Source of the DNA: Neospora caninum Liverpool
Taxonomy: Eukaryota; Apicomplexa; Conoidasida; Eucoccidiorida; Sarcocystidae
DNA length: 64,000 nt
Reading direction: 5' to 3'
Assembly (NCBI RefSeq): GCF_000208865.1
Contig: NC_018391.1
Span: forward strand, 2,671,754-2,735,753
The notes beneath the pieces were generated by a model. It worked only from the letters and a program-made list of their open reading frames with translations. It was not told the origin of the DNA and ran no database searches. This document shows, one piece after another, positions 49,901-60,822 of this stretch. Made by a program: the position numbers and the translations under genes. Each line of letters opens with the position of its first letter. Position 1 is the first letter of the stretch.

Positions 49901-50122
49901 CGCAGAAGCTCCCGTTCTTCACTCAGCATCGACATCACTGTCACCAGGCACTGAAAGTGCTCCCCCGGAGTTTGCCACGCTGGTTAACATGCGGGTTCTT
50001 GCCATAATTTATGACGTGCAACAGGCTCTGAGTGCTTACCCTTTAAACGTTCTGTTTTAGGGGCTTTTGGTCCATAGTTTTGCCACTGGTACATGCTCAC
50101 GCGTGGCCAGAAACCGATAGCC
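46957..50122. other. Gene-poor stretch between the unknown gene and Rab23
   Basis: About 3.2 kb of less GC-rich sequence holds only short open frames on both strands. A possible upstream exon of the minus-strand unknown gene could lie at about 47468-47560 (frame beginning MTAVRLLVVS), but I could not link it by splice phase. The region should contain head-to-head promoters for the unknown gene and Rab23. I saw no RNA gene or organelle-derived block that I could support. Confidence 0.45.
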
Positions 50123-52554
50123 ATGGCGATGCTCGAAGAAAATTTCGACAAATCCGTCAAGGTCATAATTGTAGGAAACGGCACCGTCGGAAAATCATCG
50201 TTGATCGCCAGATTTGCTGATGGCAAATACACCAGCGATTACAAAAAAACCCTCGCCGTTGATTTCATCGAAAAAACTCGGCAAATAAAAAAGAAAGACG
50301 GCGGGGACGATACTGTCACATTCTTCCTTTGGGACACGGCAGGACAAGTGAGCTTCAACCAGCACACGAGAGAACGGACAGCAAGGCTATGTTTCATGTA
50401 GAAGCTACCACCTAGTGACGAGATAAAGCATAAAGCGCTGCGCTGCCGAACCCTGTAATGTGCTTGATGAAGGAGTTTTCTTTTATCGTTAGGAGGAATA
50501 CAACAGCATCACTCGGGCGTACTACCGAGGAGCACGCGCCGCCATAATTGTCTTTTCTACAACTGACCGAGCTAGCTTCCATGCAGTTCGAGAGTGGCAC
50601 AGGTGAGATGTTTCTGTCAGTAGCAGGTCAAGGTCAAAACACTAGCGAATTATCCTGTTGGCAGAGTGCGTCTGGCGACAAACGGTCGCAGGCGCGTCAA
50701 CTAGGCGACAGAAAATGAATATTCTCATCGACAAATGACACTCGCAACTATGAACGACTTTCAGATAGACCATTCGCGATTCAAGAGTCAGGAGTTAGGG
50801 CTCTCAAGAATGGTAACAGCATGGGACACAATTATTGGCAAGAGTGAAGGAAGACAAAGTTCCTCACTCCCTGAAGACAGCTGTGGCGTGAACAACATAG
50901 AATCCAAACTTGTGTCGTAGTATGAGGGAGGCTCGAGAGAAAAGATCTTGGAACTCAGCATAGGTCGACACTGAGCGCATTTGTTCCACACTACCGTGAC
51001 GTGTCTCCTAACAACAGACAACAATGTAGCGCTTCGATGTCAACGTTGAGTTGGTATTTGCAATGCCTAATAGACAGAACATGTTCCTTCAGTTCGATGC
51101 ATCCTAGCAGACATGCAAAACTAACGAGGTTCACCATGTTCCCATAATCCCACTTGTGTCACCTGGCGTGGCTAGAGGAGCAACATTTGTAGTGGCATAT
51201 CACCTTCTCTCGTGACGTTACCATACATAGACGCGCTGTCCAAACCATTTGTCACAGTGCCCTGCACTTCTGTTTGGTGTAGTGAGATGTGTGGGACTGA
51301 TTTTCCTTCGCTTGTCAACACCATAGACGAGCCGAGCACCGCAAACGGTAGCGTCAACAGACATTGCGAAGGTCATAGATAGGTGATTGATTGCCACGAC
51401 ACGTTGCCAAAGAAAACATTTTCATATTATGGAACTTTAGTACATCACTGTTACATGTCTAAAATACATTCTGTCGCGAACACCCACTAGTCTGTACCAG
51501 GAAGAAACCGTAGCTCGACGGACGGTTGAATCCTTTACATCAGGAAAATTACGGAGGAATGTGGCGATGCAACCTGTGTACTCGTTCAAAACAAAATAGA
51601 TATGCTAGACCAGGTACGTATTCGGTTGTCTGCTGACGTTGCCAGTACTCCCGGTGGATCAGGTGGGACCCCCGATTGTATGATTTAGACCACTGAGTTG
51701 GTCCCCTGCCAGATAGTACATCAGTGTTCCGCTGTGTGCGACTCCTTTTCCAGGAGCTGATTTCTCGAACCACTAAAGGCAGAGAAAAGCCAGTTTCCGT
51801 TCAGCTGGCTGATACCTGATTCCACACTTATTTCTCATTCCAAGCACGTGTGTTATCTGTAGTTCTGCGTCCACTTACCTTGCTGATATCATCCACAGTG
51901 GTCGAATTACTTGCATGTCGATACCCACGTCCCCATTAAGACATCATCATGTATGTCGCACAAACATCATCAGGCGGCGGTGACACCAGCAGAAATCGAG
52001 GATCTGAGGAAGCAATTGAATGTGGACCTCTTCAGGTAAGAGGTAAAACACACCATGACATGGGCGAGCTATCAGCCAGTTCACCGAAGCCAGCAATGAA
52101 CGTATTCAGTCCTGCGAACGATACAAGAAAATGCCAAATTTGAGCGATACCTCAGCTCATCTGAAAGGACAGTGAGCTCGCCGTATGACGTCGCTAAAAT
52201 CTGTTTTTGCACCCTTTGCTCAACACATCCTTCATGTGCCACGGCTCATTCAGGACTTCGGTGAAAGATAATATAAACATCGAAGCTGTGTTCGACTACA
52301 TCGGCCGGGAGTTCCTCGAACCTACTCAAAGCCATCCCGAGCAAAAGACGAACACGGACGAGGTTCGTCGAGCCCCTATTTTTCTGGAAAATGGAATGCA
52401 TGTCTTCAGATGCACATCGGAACATAACTATAACTGTTTTGACTTCCTTCATATTTTTAGAGCAGCGAGAGCCGTCGCCGTGGCGCCGGCTGAGGATCCT
52501 CTTGACGCCGGATTCATGCAGGAAAGCCAACACACTGCGGGGGATTGGACTTAG
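50123..52554 (+). CDS. RAB23: Rab23-like small GTPase
   Basis: Rab GTPases switch membrane traffic. Rab23 in animals is linked to cilia and Hedgehog signalling. Exons: 50123-50347, 50493-50602, 51544-51613, 51974-52035 and 52254 to about 52554, all GT-AG and in phase, giving about 255 residues (human Rab23 is 237). The start MAMLEEN resembles the MLEED start of Rab23; an upstream in-frame ATG lies at 50093. GTP-binding motifs: GNGTVGKSS (P-loop), DYKKTLAVDF (switch I, Rab23-like), WDTAGQEEYNSITRAYYRGARA (cited as WDTAGQEEYNSITR plus AYYRGARA), LVQNKID (G4) and RTSVKDN (G5). TTDRASFHAV is also Rab23-typical. The C-terminal exon as read ends without a prenylatable Cys motif. A further splice, for example after 52371, may exist. 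Exons 3 and 4 are only 70 and 62 bp. Confidence 0.87.
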
Positions 52555-53670
52555 AAAGAGATGCTCTAAGCATCAGGAAAGAAACAGAGACCGATGGTAT
52601 GCTGTCTTCCGATAATCTCGTTTTTCACCGTTCACGATACCCTTGCACGCGCAGCCCGAGGAGAATGTGCCTGAATGAACAGCCCCTCTTTTACCCTGTA
52701 GTCGGAGAACTGTGTTGCTTGTCCTGCGGACAGGAAAAAAGAGCGAGCTCAGAAGTGAGGCAAGTCGAACCATCAGACAAGCGGAAGAACTGTATTCACC
52801 ATCATCTAAAGCTCCACCACGAAGGACAGCGGGAAGACCGGCCCGGATCTCGGTTGAGACGCGTGTTCAGAAGCTGTGTATCTGAGTGAAAACTATACGT
52901 AGAGGCTCTGGGAACGAGTTGTCTGTGACGTTTTTTGCGGTCGTTTCCACTAGCTGGGTATGCGATTCTGTAGCACGTCCACACTATTGAACCCGGGGAC
53001 TGAGCTGCTAAGTCCAGGTTAATCAGGCGTGGATGCTATTTCTAGCTGGTTCCTGCCACGGCGTTAGATGTACGACTCAGCGTCCGTCGTCATGTTGTCT
53101 CCGCCGTTTCCCCTGGGTTTTGATTCCTGTTTTAGCCACGTGAGTTTCTCTGCGCGTCTTCTTTCCCATACCAATCATCCCGGGGTTTCTCAATCCGTGA
53201 TCTGACATGCTTCTAGTTAGCACGCTAGTCTGAGCCTTGTGGAGGAATGTGAAATGACGTATTAGCAACTCTCCTGCAGAATTCAGGTTTTTACGTGAAA
53301 CCCAACTTGCGCGTTTCTTCCCTTGTTCAGTAACGGAGTTCGCACTTCAGTAAAACTGTATCCCTGTCTTTGAACCACTCGAGCTGCCGGCAAAGAGCGT
53401 AAACACGTAGTCTGCCGATTCATGCCTACGCATATCAACCGGCTCCCGCCCGGGTTTCCTTTGATGATCTCAGTACTCCAAGAGGCTTCTCTGGCCGCTT
53501 GCCACTTGCGTTGCCCTCAATCCGAATCGCAAACAGCACTGAACCAAAGGGCCCGCCCCACACTAAACGTCTGAAGGTGCTCTCCCCCTTAGCACCAGCT
53601 GAAGAATTTGAGATCGCTGCGGAATCAAACAAATGCGTTAGGTGCGCTCTGTTGACGAACCCTTATCGAT
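52555..53670. other. Tail-to-tail spacer between Rab23 and the WD-like gene
   Basis: No supported coding sequence lies here. It may contain an alternative last exon of Rab23, since a Cys-rich frame near 52700-52740 follows a pyrimidine run ending TGTAG, but no prenylation motif results. Confidence 0.5.
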
Positions 53671-56600
53671 TCAGCCACTGCCTCGCGTTTCTTCATCGTC
53701 TTCGTCGTCGCTGGGTAGGTCGTCGTCTTCGTCTTCCGTCAGCCAGTCCGAAAACACGGTTTCCCTTCGTTCGTCTCGCCCCTTCCTGCCGCCTAGAGCA
53801 CTCACCCCACCGCTAGGCACCTTCATGTGGACTGCCGCTTTCCTGCCGTAGACGGTCCCAGCAGCAAAGGACCCGGCATACAGCGGAGCTAGCGAGGTGA
53901 CAGAAAACGGTCGCGCCATGGCATGCGGCAGAAAAGGCGGTGACGGGTGGGACGGAAGGATAGGCGCGGCTGATAAAAGGAGAGGCGGCGGAGGTCGTGG
54001 ACCACCCGGCGCGTCAGGCAACGCAAAAGCCAGCAGGGGCTTAGATCCTGTGGAGCCGTGCCGCGACGACACAGGTCGAAACAGAGATGTCGCTGAATGC
54101 GCTCCCAGAGCACACCCAAACAGAAGTCTGTCACGGCGCCTGTACGGGGGAAGGGTGGTTGAGCTGGAGTAAAGCAAAAACGACGGCGCAGAAGTGGCAA
54201 GGAGAGTGTAGGAACCGTTTTCGTGAACAGCCAACGACGCCACGCGGCTGCTGGTTGCTATCCCGCCTCCTCCGCGGGCGCTGCGCCCGCGCACCGAAAA
54301 ACAATTATCTTCCTCCAATGTAATGAAACACTTGGAGTGGGTTCCACGCAACGGCTGCGAATCAGTCCGCTGCGTTGTTTGTGTCACTGGAGAGCCTGGA
54401 GATTGCAGCCTCCGCTTTTCCGTTGCTGGGGCTCCGGACAGTGCCCCTGCCGACTGTCCAGGAGGACGACATGGCTTCGTCGGAAAAGCACAGGGGGTTA
54501 CTGGCGGTGTGCCTGACGGTTGTGGCGAAGGGAGAGACGTAGACAAAGATGTCGTGGGGAGAGACGAGCCAGCGTGAGAATCTCCAGGGGTTGAATTCGT
54601 CGTACACGGTGTTGTGAGTTCAGTCGACGAAGGAGTGGACATGAGGAACGACGCGTTCGAGTCAACAGAACGAGGAGGAAACCGCCACGCAGGCAGAATA
54701 GGCAGTCGGTCGAGAAATGCGTTCGCCGTTTTCTCACAGCTTTTCTCCTTCGACTTCTCAGTATCCCACAGATTTCCTTGTGGCGATGTACTGGTTGCGT
54801 CGGCTGTCCCAGCTCGCCTCCTCTTCTGCCCTTTGGGCGTTCTTCTCTCCTGAAGTTTCCCCTTCCGTCCATTGCGATTTCGACTGTTGGTCCCACCGCT
54901 GGCAGTGCCGGTCTCGGAACGGGGATCCTCTTCAGGCGCGGTTCCCTTTTTCGGCGAATCCGCCACTTGGCGCGAGCACGTGTGTTCCTCATTGCCTGCC
55001 TGCGCGACAGGACCTCGGGGACGCGGGGGTCTGGTGAACTCGCCATTCCCCGAAGCCAATCCGCAACACGCTCCACATTTCTCTTTGAGGAGCGCACGCT
55101 CCAGGAGCCCATCGTTTTTTGCATCTACCGAGGGGCACAGAATGATCCGTGCGTCTCCCTGCCCGTCGTCTTCCGCCTCCCTTTCTGCATCGGCTGTCAA
55201 CAACTTCCCAACTTGGTTACAAATTGTTTCCGAATCCATCCCTCCACTGCGATGCTCCGGCCTCAGGTCCAGTGCACGAATGCCGTCTCGTATTCGAGTC
55301 CTTTCCGTACAGTCGCTCCTTCTCTCCAAAATCCTGGACGGAACCAGCAGGAGAGAAACTGTGAGAACAGAAGCACGGCCCAAGGCGTCGACGCAGAACA
55401 GCTGCTGTCGCCGGGTTTCTGCCTTCACGGTCTTTCTCTCTGCCTCGTCCTCTGTCGAGCACGCCGTAGCGCCGCCAAGACCCGACTGGGGAACAAACGG
55501 TGCACTCTGTCCCTTCTTCTGGTTGACGACAGATCGTTCCTCCACTGACCCCTGAAGAGACGGATGCGACACGCAGCCTTCTTTCTGAGAAGCGTTTTGG
55601 AAGTCGCTGTCTGACAACATCTCAGAGCCAAGCGCTGCGGCACTGGCGACAGAAGAAGGGCGACCATGTGGGTACGCGGAAGAAGTCAGGGAAGACAATC
55701 GCTCTTGTCTTCCGCATTCACTGGCGACGAGCCTGCGATCCTGGATTGACGCGAGAAGAGGCACGGACAAGCTCGGCGTTCCCTTCTGTCTCACACAAAG
55801 GTCCTGTGCTCGTGCCAGAGTGTGGAAGGCGCTGTCTGAGATGGGCAGCACGCGCATGCAGTTCCTCTGGATAGCTGTCATTTCTGACAAGCCGGAAGTC
55901 CGGAATATGTTGAAAAGCACAGACGGGAAAAACGAAGCAGGCAGGAAGAGTTCACACAGACACAGAGATGCCACCGCGCTCTTTGCTAGAGTTCGAATTT
56001 CCCTCATCTTCAGTCTGTGTTCGTGTCGGTCTCTGCTGAATCTTGACCGGTTGGTGCTCCTTCCCGCTCCCTGTCGCCTTCCCGTCTCCTCGTGTCGCAT
56101 CACTCGCGCGAAGTCATGCTGAAGCTCCTCCTGCAGCCAGCGACGCATCTTGACCTTGACGAAGGACTCTACACTTGCGCAGACCCCACACCGGAAGTCA
56201 GGCCCCACTGTCGAAGGCCACTTCGTCTTGCTGTCACAAGAGCCTCTGTGTTCTGTCGGTCCAGCCTCTGTCGTCCGACACGGGCTCTGGCCCTGCTGCT
56301 CCGCTTTCGTCGCGTGACAGAAACTGTCCTTTGCAACGGACGGACACGGAGAACATGCGAGAGAGGCTGCGCGAATGGTCTTCACCGCTGCGGAGAGAGG
56401 TGCGTCAGCGGGAGGCTCTAAAAGGCAGGGCGTGTCTCCAAAGACAAAGAGAGCGGACGCGGCATAGCGAAGCACTTGAATAACGTTTCGGTAGTGGCGA
56501 AGAAGAAGGTTCTGAACGAAATACGTTTGTCCTCTCTTGAGAGGGGACGGGAGAGCTTCACCCCATAAGTCTCCTGTCACGGACTCGGGCAAGACGAGAG

Positions 56601-59600
56601 AAAGAGGCGCTTGCTCTCCCGCCCCGCCCCGAGCAGATCGGGTGTCTCCTTTCGGTGTGGGCCGCTCGTCGCCCACCCCAGACACCGTGCTCGCAAGAAA
56701 GAGTTGCGTGTAGAGGCGCAGGATGCTCGAGACAAGAGCGGGGGACACCCCATTCGCGTTCTCTCCGGCGTTCGCCGTGTGCGACGAATCCTGAAAGCCA
56801 GTCGCGTCTGATGATCGCAACAGGGGAGCATCCGGTTCGGGGCCCGCCCCACTGCCTGCCTTCCGCCGTACCGGGACGTGACTGGTCTCCTGTTTCCGTT
56901 TTTTCGTCGACCGTGGTGCATCAGCAGTAGAGGGTGTCTGTGACGCCTCCAGTTCCGTTTCGACGGACGAAGAGGCAGGGGCTTCGTCGCCGCGGGCGTC
57001 CGAGGGCGTCTCTTTGCCTTCTAACAGACTGTGAAGTCGAGAAAGAGAACGCGCAACATCATCTGCCATCTCCTGCGTCAACGGACGCGAGGCGTGGGGC
57101 AAGCGCGAGTGCAGGAGCTTCAGTAACTGCCGCTGTTGATGGCTAGCTAACTGAGACAGGACCAGGTGTTGATCAAACCGGTGGGAGAGAAGCAGTCCAG
57201 AGAGAGCAGACGCAGCCGCCATACAGAGGTGGGCATGTGCAAGAGATCGCGCTCCGTTTGTGTGCGATATGGCCGACACAGCTGAACAATCTGAGTCCAA
57301 CGAAGCCATGAGGCGACTCGCCTCGCCACGAGGTTGACTCAGGGGGGGAAGCGAGATATGCCAAGAGGGAAAGGAAGTGAATACTGAAGATGGTGAGCTT
57401 GAAATCCGCAGGAGATCGGCAGCCAAATCAAGGAGAGAGACTCTTGGCCCTGGACGCTTGGTGGACACTGGACATAACCCAGGAAGCAGAACGTCGTCAA
57501 GTGGAGAACCCGAGACACTCGAACAGACTGCTGGCTGGGCTGAGGACCGCCGGTGTGGATCGCGTTCACAGCTGCTGAGCGACGAAGTTTCAGAGCGACG
57601 AGCCAGACCCGCCTGCTCTTCTCTTTCTTCCTCCGAGCCTTTCTCTGTGGAGTTGAGAGGCAGCCGACCACAGAGACCAGAAACGGCGGGGGAAGGATCC
57701 GGTGCGACAGCTGCTCCAGGAGAGTTTGCGGTGAGTGACGGGACGCAGCTGCATGGTTCCCTCTTGCGTTGACTGAGAATGTCTTTTGTTGCGAAGCGCA
57801 TAAACAGTCGCTGTTCCTGTGAAAACCACCGCGTTTTCCACCCTTTTCCGCCCTTACGCCGCTCTGTAACAGGACCTGGCGAACTCGTCTTCCTCTGACC
57901 TGTCGCCACTCGGTGTTGTTCCTCAACAGAACCCTCGACGTTCCTGGGTGTCTGGCTCGAGGGAGAGAGACGGAGTCGGAGGGTCAACCCACCGTTCGCC
58001 GCCATGCTGCTGGTCCGGGCAGCGAGCGAAGAGTGTCCCCTCCGGTCGTTGCTCTTCTTCTGTGGTCCTGTCTCCTGTATTCCATTCGCTTCAGCTGAGC
58101 CGTCAGCGCGACTTCGCCGGGCGTCCCCGCGCTCATCCCCACTCGCTGGATCAGCCCGACTGTTTGGCGATGCACTGTCGCGCCGCGTCTCCCGTCGGCT
58201 CTCTTCTTCGCCCAGCGGAACCGAGCACGTTCGCGGGGCTGGACCAAGAAGCGAAGAAGGCTCTCGTGGTCCAGACGCGGGATCCGCCGGCAGATCGCTT
58301 CTCTTTCTTTTTGTTGGCCGAGGTCGCCGACAGTTGCGGGGTTTGAGGACAATTGACGCATCGCAGCCGGTAAAAATGGACACTGACTCTGCCCCTTGAC
58401 GAAACAGTGGCTCGGACGGACCGGCCATAGGGGATTCCACGCCTTCCAAACAGTCTCCACGTCCCTGCTCTTGTCCTTTGCCTTGTTCGCCCTCCCCAGC
58501 CAGCGGGTCAGCTGAAAACGAAGGTGTGGATCCTCTGCGCTGACCGAGACCACCCTTTTGTTCTTCCCTAACTGTCGGATGCGGCGGCTCGCCGTCTCTG
58601 TCTCCAACTGTTCGTCTACCCCCTTCAGTCTTCTGGTGCGCCCTCCCTTCCTGGTTGGTGTCGACCTGGGACTGTCCCGTGCCAAGCGAAGACGAAGACG
58701 CGAGGGAACACAACGGAGATTCTCCGGCGTCGGAACCTTGGAGTGAAGCAGCGCGGCCCCGACAACAGCCACAGACGCAAGGAAGAATAACGCCGTCGTG
58801 AGGCACGGACGCCGAGGTGAGCCAGGGGACAGTGGTGAGAAAAGAAAAGGGTCGCGCATGTTGGCGAGACGGTCTCGCCTGGGCACTCGCCGCAGAGGAC
58901 GCGGGAGAAGTAGCACCGCCAGAGGATGGAAGCCAGTTAGGTGAAGCATCGGCAGACGCGTGCTTTCCCGGTGCACTGCCGTTTGGCGGGGAAGTCGGAT
59001 TTAGGTTCCTTCTTCTCGACCCTGAGTGGCCAGTTGAAGTCGACGAGGCAACGGAAGACGCCCACGAGGCAGACTCGGGCCGCTGGGCAACGAAAAAGGG
59101 GTGAGGCGACGCACGGAGGTCATAGAAAAGAAGCATGCCGTCTGTGCTGGAGGCTGCGAGAAGCAGAGGATGCAGGTTAGGCAGCCAAGCCGTTCCCGAG
59201 ATGCAGAGAGGTGACGTGACAGGCAACGCGGCAGAGCATGCATATGCGCGCGCCCTTCCCCAAGAGCCACCCGCTGCATGCATCCACATTTTCCGCTTTC
59301 GGCTGCCAACGTTCCACTCGCGGACCACGTCCGGAGAGCCGGCCGGGTCCAGCGGCACATCAGGAAACGAGGCGTAATTCGGAGTCAGACGAGCAGGAGA
59401 CACCGAACTCCACGCGCTCCGCGTTTCGCAGTCTGTGGGCTCGCCTGCAGGAGGCCTCGCGTAGAACACGAAGGAAGACGTGACAAGGTCGTAGACCGAG
59501 AGAAGACGGGTGTTGCCTGTGGTGGCCGGAACAACAGACAGAAGAGGCGTGATGATCGGGTTGCTCTCAGAGCGGTGTATCGGCAGGTTCAGAGAGAAGA

Positions 59601-60822
59601 AGGAAGACGGGGGACAGTCGCCGTCACCGGCGGGACTCTCCTGCGATCCTCCACTAGCGTCGCCTTCCTCCGCACCTACCGACGACCAGTGCGAAACAAC
59701 ACCGTTGCCGCCTTTGTCCAACGCCAGCAACAGACGGTCGGAAGAAAAGAACTGCCGCACAGCCGCGCACGAGCACTCGCCCGACGCTGCCGCGACAGAA
59801 GGCCGATCCTCTGAAGCGCAAAGTGGAGAAGGTAACCCAGCATCGTTTTGGAACCGCTCGAACGCCAGGAGCGGCGGACTTCCACAGCAGCAACTTGTGC
59901 GCGCGGCGCAGCCTGCATCGGTTTTGTCTCTGGAGGCCGGGACCCAAGAGCAGCACGCCGGCGTCGATCCATTTATCGGAGAAACCCCTCCAGAGAGGCG
60001 TCTGCCGCCGGAAGCCTTTGCATCCTGATTCAAGAGCTCAGAGTGGTACGAAGCAGCCAGGCTCGGTGTATGCAGACCCAGCATTTGGACGTGCTGGATT
60101 GTGTACGGCAGGGAAAGGCGGCGCCTCGCTGGGCATGCGATCCGAGAGCAAGGAAATGGAAGAGATGCGTCCTCATTAGGCTTCCCTGAGGGGGAGCAGC
60201 AGGAGTCTCGTCGGTTTTCCTCATCGTGTCTCGAAGATGTCGATAGCGTTTGATTTCGCTGGAACGCAGATTTTGGCCACAGCGCGGGCACCGCCACTAC
60301 ATGACCTTCCGTGGTTCCAAACGTCACTTCGCTCTCATCATATCCACCCCATCCTCCGCTAAAGATGCAAGCCGTGATATAGCCGAGACTGGAAGTCTTC
60401 TGGACATTCACGTGCTCTGTCGCTGCCGAGACAGGTGCGTCGCCCCAGTTTCTCGCAGAGCCACGGCTCCCCAACGTACCGGCGTCTCCCGGTGGTTCGG
60501 CGCATGCTGCGTTCGGGCGCGCAGGCGAAAACGCGTTTCCCTCCTCCCAGGGTGGACGAGTGTCGTCATGACTGGGTGGTTGGACCGGCTGTAACCGGGA
60601 GGTCGAATGCCCACTGCAGGCCTGCGGCGAAGCGGAAGGTGAGTGACGGTGCGCTGTGAATGAAGCAATCTCGTCAGCTGTGGCCGCTGGTTTAGGCCGA
60701 TAGGAGGCTGAAGCTTCTTCCTCCTTTACCTCTTCGGCCAGGTATGGAAGCACATGCTGCACGCCATCCCCCAAAGAATAGAAAGACAGAATGCCGGCGC
60801 CGGTGCTACTGACCCACCGCAT
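53671..60822 (-). CDS. Large single-exon protein with WD/beta-propeller-like ends
   Basis: One frame reads from the ATG at 60822 (MRWVSSTGAGIL) to TGA at 53671, about 2,383 residues with no intron. The N-terminal 700 residues contain blade-like strands: RWVSSTGAGILSFYSLGDG, EVTFGTTEGHVVAVP, LLLALDKGGNGVVSHW, RLLSVYDLVTSSFVFY and LLLAASSTDGMLLFYDLR. Near the C-terminus is one more (VASLAVHENGSYTLLAT), after which the protein ends in an acidic tail (DEDDDLPSDDEDDEE). Between these lie Ser/Pro/Arg-rich filler and two helical blocks, one near LSQLASHQQRQLLKLLHSRL and one near FVKVKMRRWLQEEL. The layout suggests a propeller scaffold broken by disordered inserts. Its partners and function are unknown, and I could not assign an orthologue. 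A short 5' non-coding exon is possible because TTCCCAG precedes the start. Confidence 0.68.
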   Translation of the reverse strand: MRWVSSTGAGILSFYSLGDGVQHVLPYLAEEVKEEEASASYRPKPAATADEIASFTAHRHSPSASPQACSGHSTSRLQPVQPPSHDDTRPPWEEGNAFSPARPNAACAEPPGDAGTLGSRGSARNWGDAPVSAATEHVNVQKTSSLGYITACIFSGGWGGYDESEVTFGTTEGHVVAVPALWPKSAFQRNQTLSTSSRHDEENRRDSCCSPSGKPNEDASLPFPCSRIACPARRRLSLPYTIQHVQMLGLHTPSLAASYHSELLNQDAKASGGRRLSGGVSPINGSTPACCSWVPASRDKTDAGCAARTSCCCGSPPLLAFERFQNDAGLPSPLCASEDRPSVAAASGECSCAAVRQFFSSDRLLLALDKGGNGVVSHWSSVGAEEGDASGGSQESPAGDGDCPPSSFFSLNLPIHRSESNPIITPLLSVVPATTGNTRLLSVYDLVTSSFVFYARPPAGEPTDCETRSAWSSVSPARLTPNYASFPDVPLDPAGSPDVVREWNVGSRKRKMWMHAAGGSWGRARAYACSAALPVTSPLCISGTAWLPNLHPLLLAASSTDGMLLFYDLRASPHPFFVAQRPESASWASSVASSTSTGHSGSRRRNLNPTSPPNGSAPGKHASADASPNWLPSSGGATSPASSAASAQARPSRQHARPFSFLTTVPWLTSASVPHDGVILPCVCGCCRGRAASLQGSDAGESPLCSLASSSSLGTGQSQVDTNQEGRAHQKTEGGRRTVGDRDGEPPHPTVREEQKGGLGQRRGSTPSFSADPLAGEGEQGKGQEQGRGDCLEGVESPMAGPSEPLFRQGAESVSIFTGCDASIVLKPRNCRRPRPTKRKRSDLPADPASGPREPSSLLGPAPRTCSVPLGEEESRRETRRDSASPNSRADPASGDERGDARRSRADGSAEANGIQETGPQKKSNDRRGHSSLAARTSSMAANGGLTLRLRLSPSSQTPRNVEGSVEEQHRVATGQRKTSSPGPVTERRKGGKGWKTRWFSQEQRLFMRFATKDILSQRKREPCSCVPSLTANSPGAAVAPDPSPAVSGLCGRLPLNSTEKGSEEEREEQAGLARRSETSSLSSCERDPHRRSSAQPAVCSSVSGSPLDDVLLPGLCPVSTKRPGPRVSLLDLAADLLRISSSPSSVFTSFPSWHISLPPLSQPRGEASRLMASLDSDCSAVSAISHTNGARSLAHAHLCMAAASALSGLLLSHRFDQHLVLSQLASHQQRQLLKLLHSRLPHASRPLTQEMADDVARSLSRLHSLLEGKETPSDARGDEAPASSSVETELEASQTPSTADAPRSTKKRKQETSHVPVRRKAGSGAGPEPDAPLLRSSDATGFQDSSHTANAGENANGVSPALVSSILRLYTQLFLASTVSGVGDERPTPKGDTRSARGGAGEQAPLSLVLPESVTGDLWGEALPSPLKRGQTYFVQNLLLRHYRNVIQVLRYAASALFVFGDTPCLLEPPADAPLSAAVKTIRAASLACSPCPSVAKDSFCHATKAEQQGQSPCRTTEAGPTEHRGSCDSKTKWPSTVGPDFRCGVCASVESFVKVKMRRWLQEELQHDFARVMRHEETGRRQGAGRSTNRSRFSRDRHEHRLKMREIRTLAKSAVASLCLCELFLPASFFPSVLFNIFRTSGLSEMTAIQRNCMRVLPISDSAFHTLARAQDLCVRQKGTPSLSVPLLASIQDRRLVASECGRQERLSSLTSSAYPHGRPSSVASAAALGSEMLSDSDFQNASQKEGCVSHPSLQGSVEERSVVNQKKGQSAPFVPQSGLGGATACSTEDEAERKTVKAETRRQQLFCVDALGRASVLTVSLLLVPSRILERRSDCTERTRIRDGIRALDLRPEHRSGGMDSETICNQVGKLLTADAEREAEDDGQGDARIILCPSVDAKNDGLLERALLKEKCGACCGLASGNGEFTRPPRPRGPVAQAGNEEHTCSRQVADSPKKGTAPEEDPRSETGTASGGTNSRNRNGRKGKLQERRTPKGQKRRRAGTADATSTSPQGNLWDTEKSKEKSCEKTANAFLDRLPILPAWRFPPRSVDSNASFLMSTPSSTELTTPCTTNSTPGDSHAGSSLPTTSLSTSLPSPQPSGTPPVTPCAFPTKPCRPPGQSAGALSGAPATEKRRLQSPGSPVTQTTQRTDSQPLRGTHSKCFITLEEDNCFSVRGRSARGGGGIATSSRVASLAVHENGSYTLLATSAPSFLLYSSSTTLPPYRRRDRLLFGCALGAHSATSLFRPVSSRHGSTGSKPLLAFALPDAPGGPRPPPPLLLSAAPILPSHPSPPFLPHAMARPFSVTSLAPLYAGSFAAGTVYGRKAAVHMKVPSGGVSALGGRKGRDERRETVFSDWLTEDEDDDLPSDDEDDEETRGSG

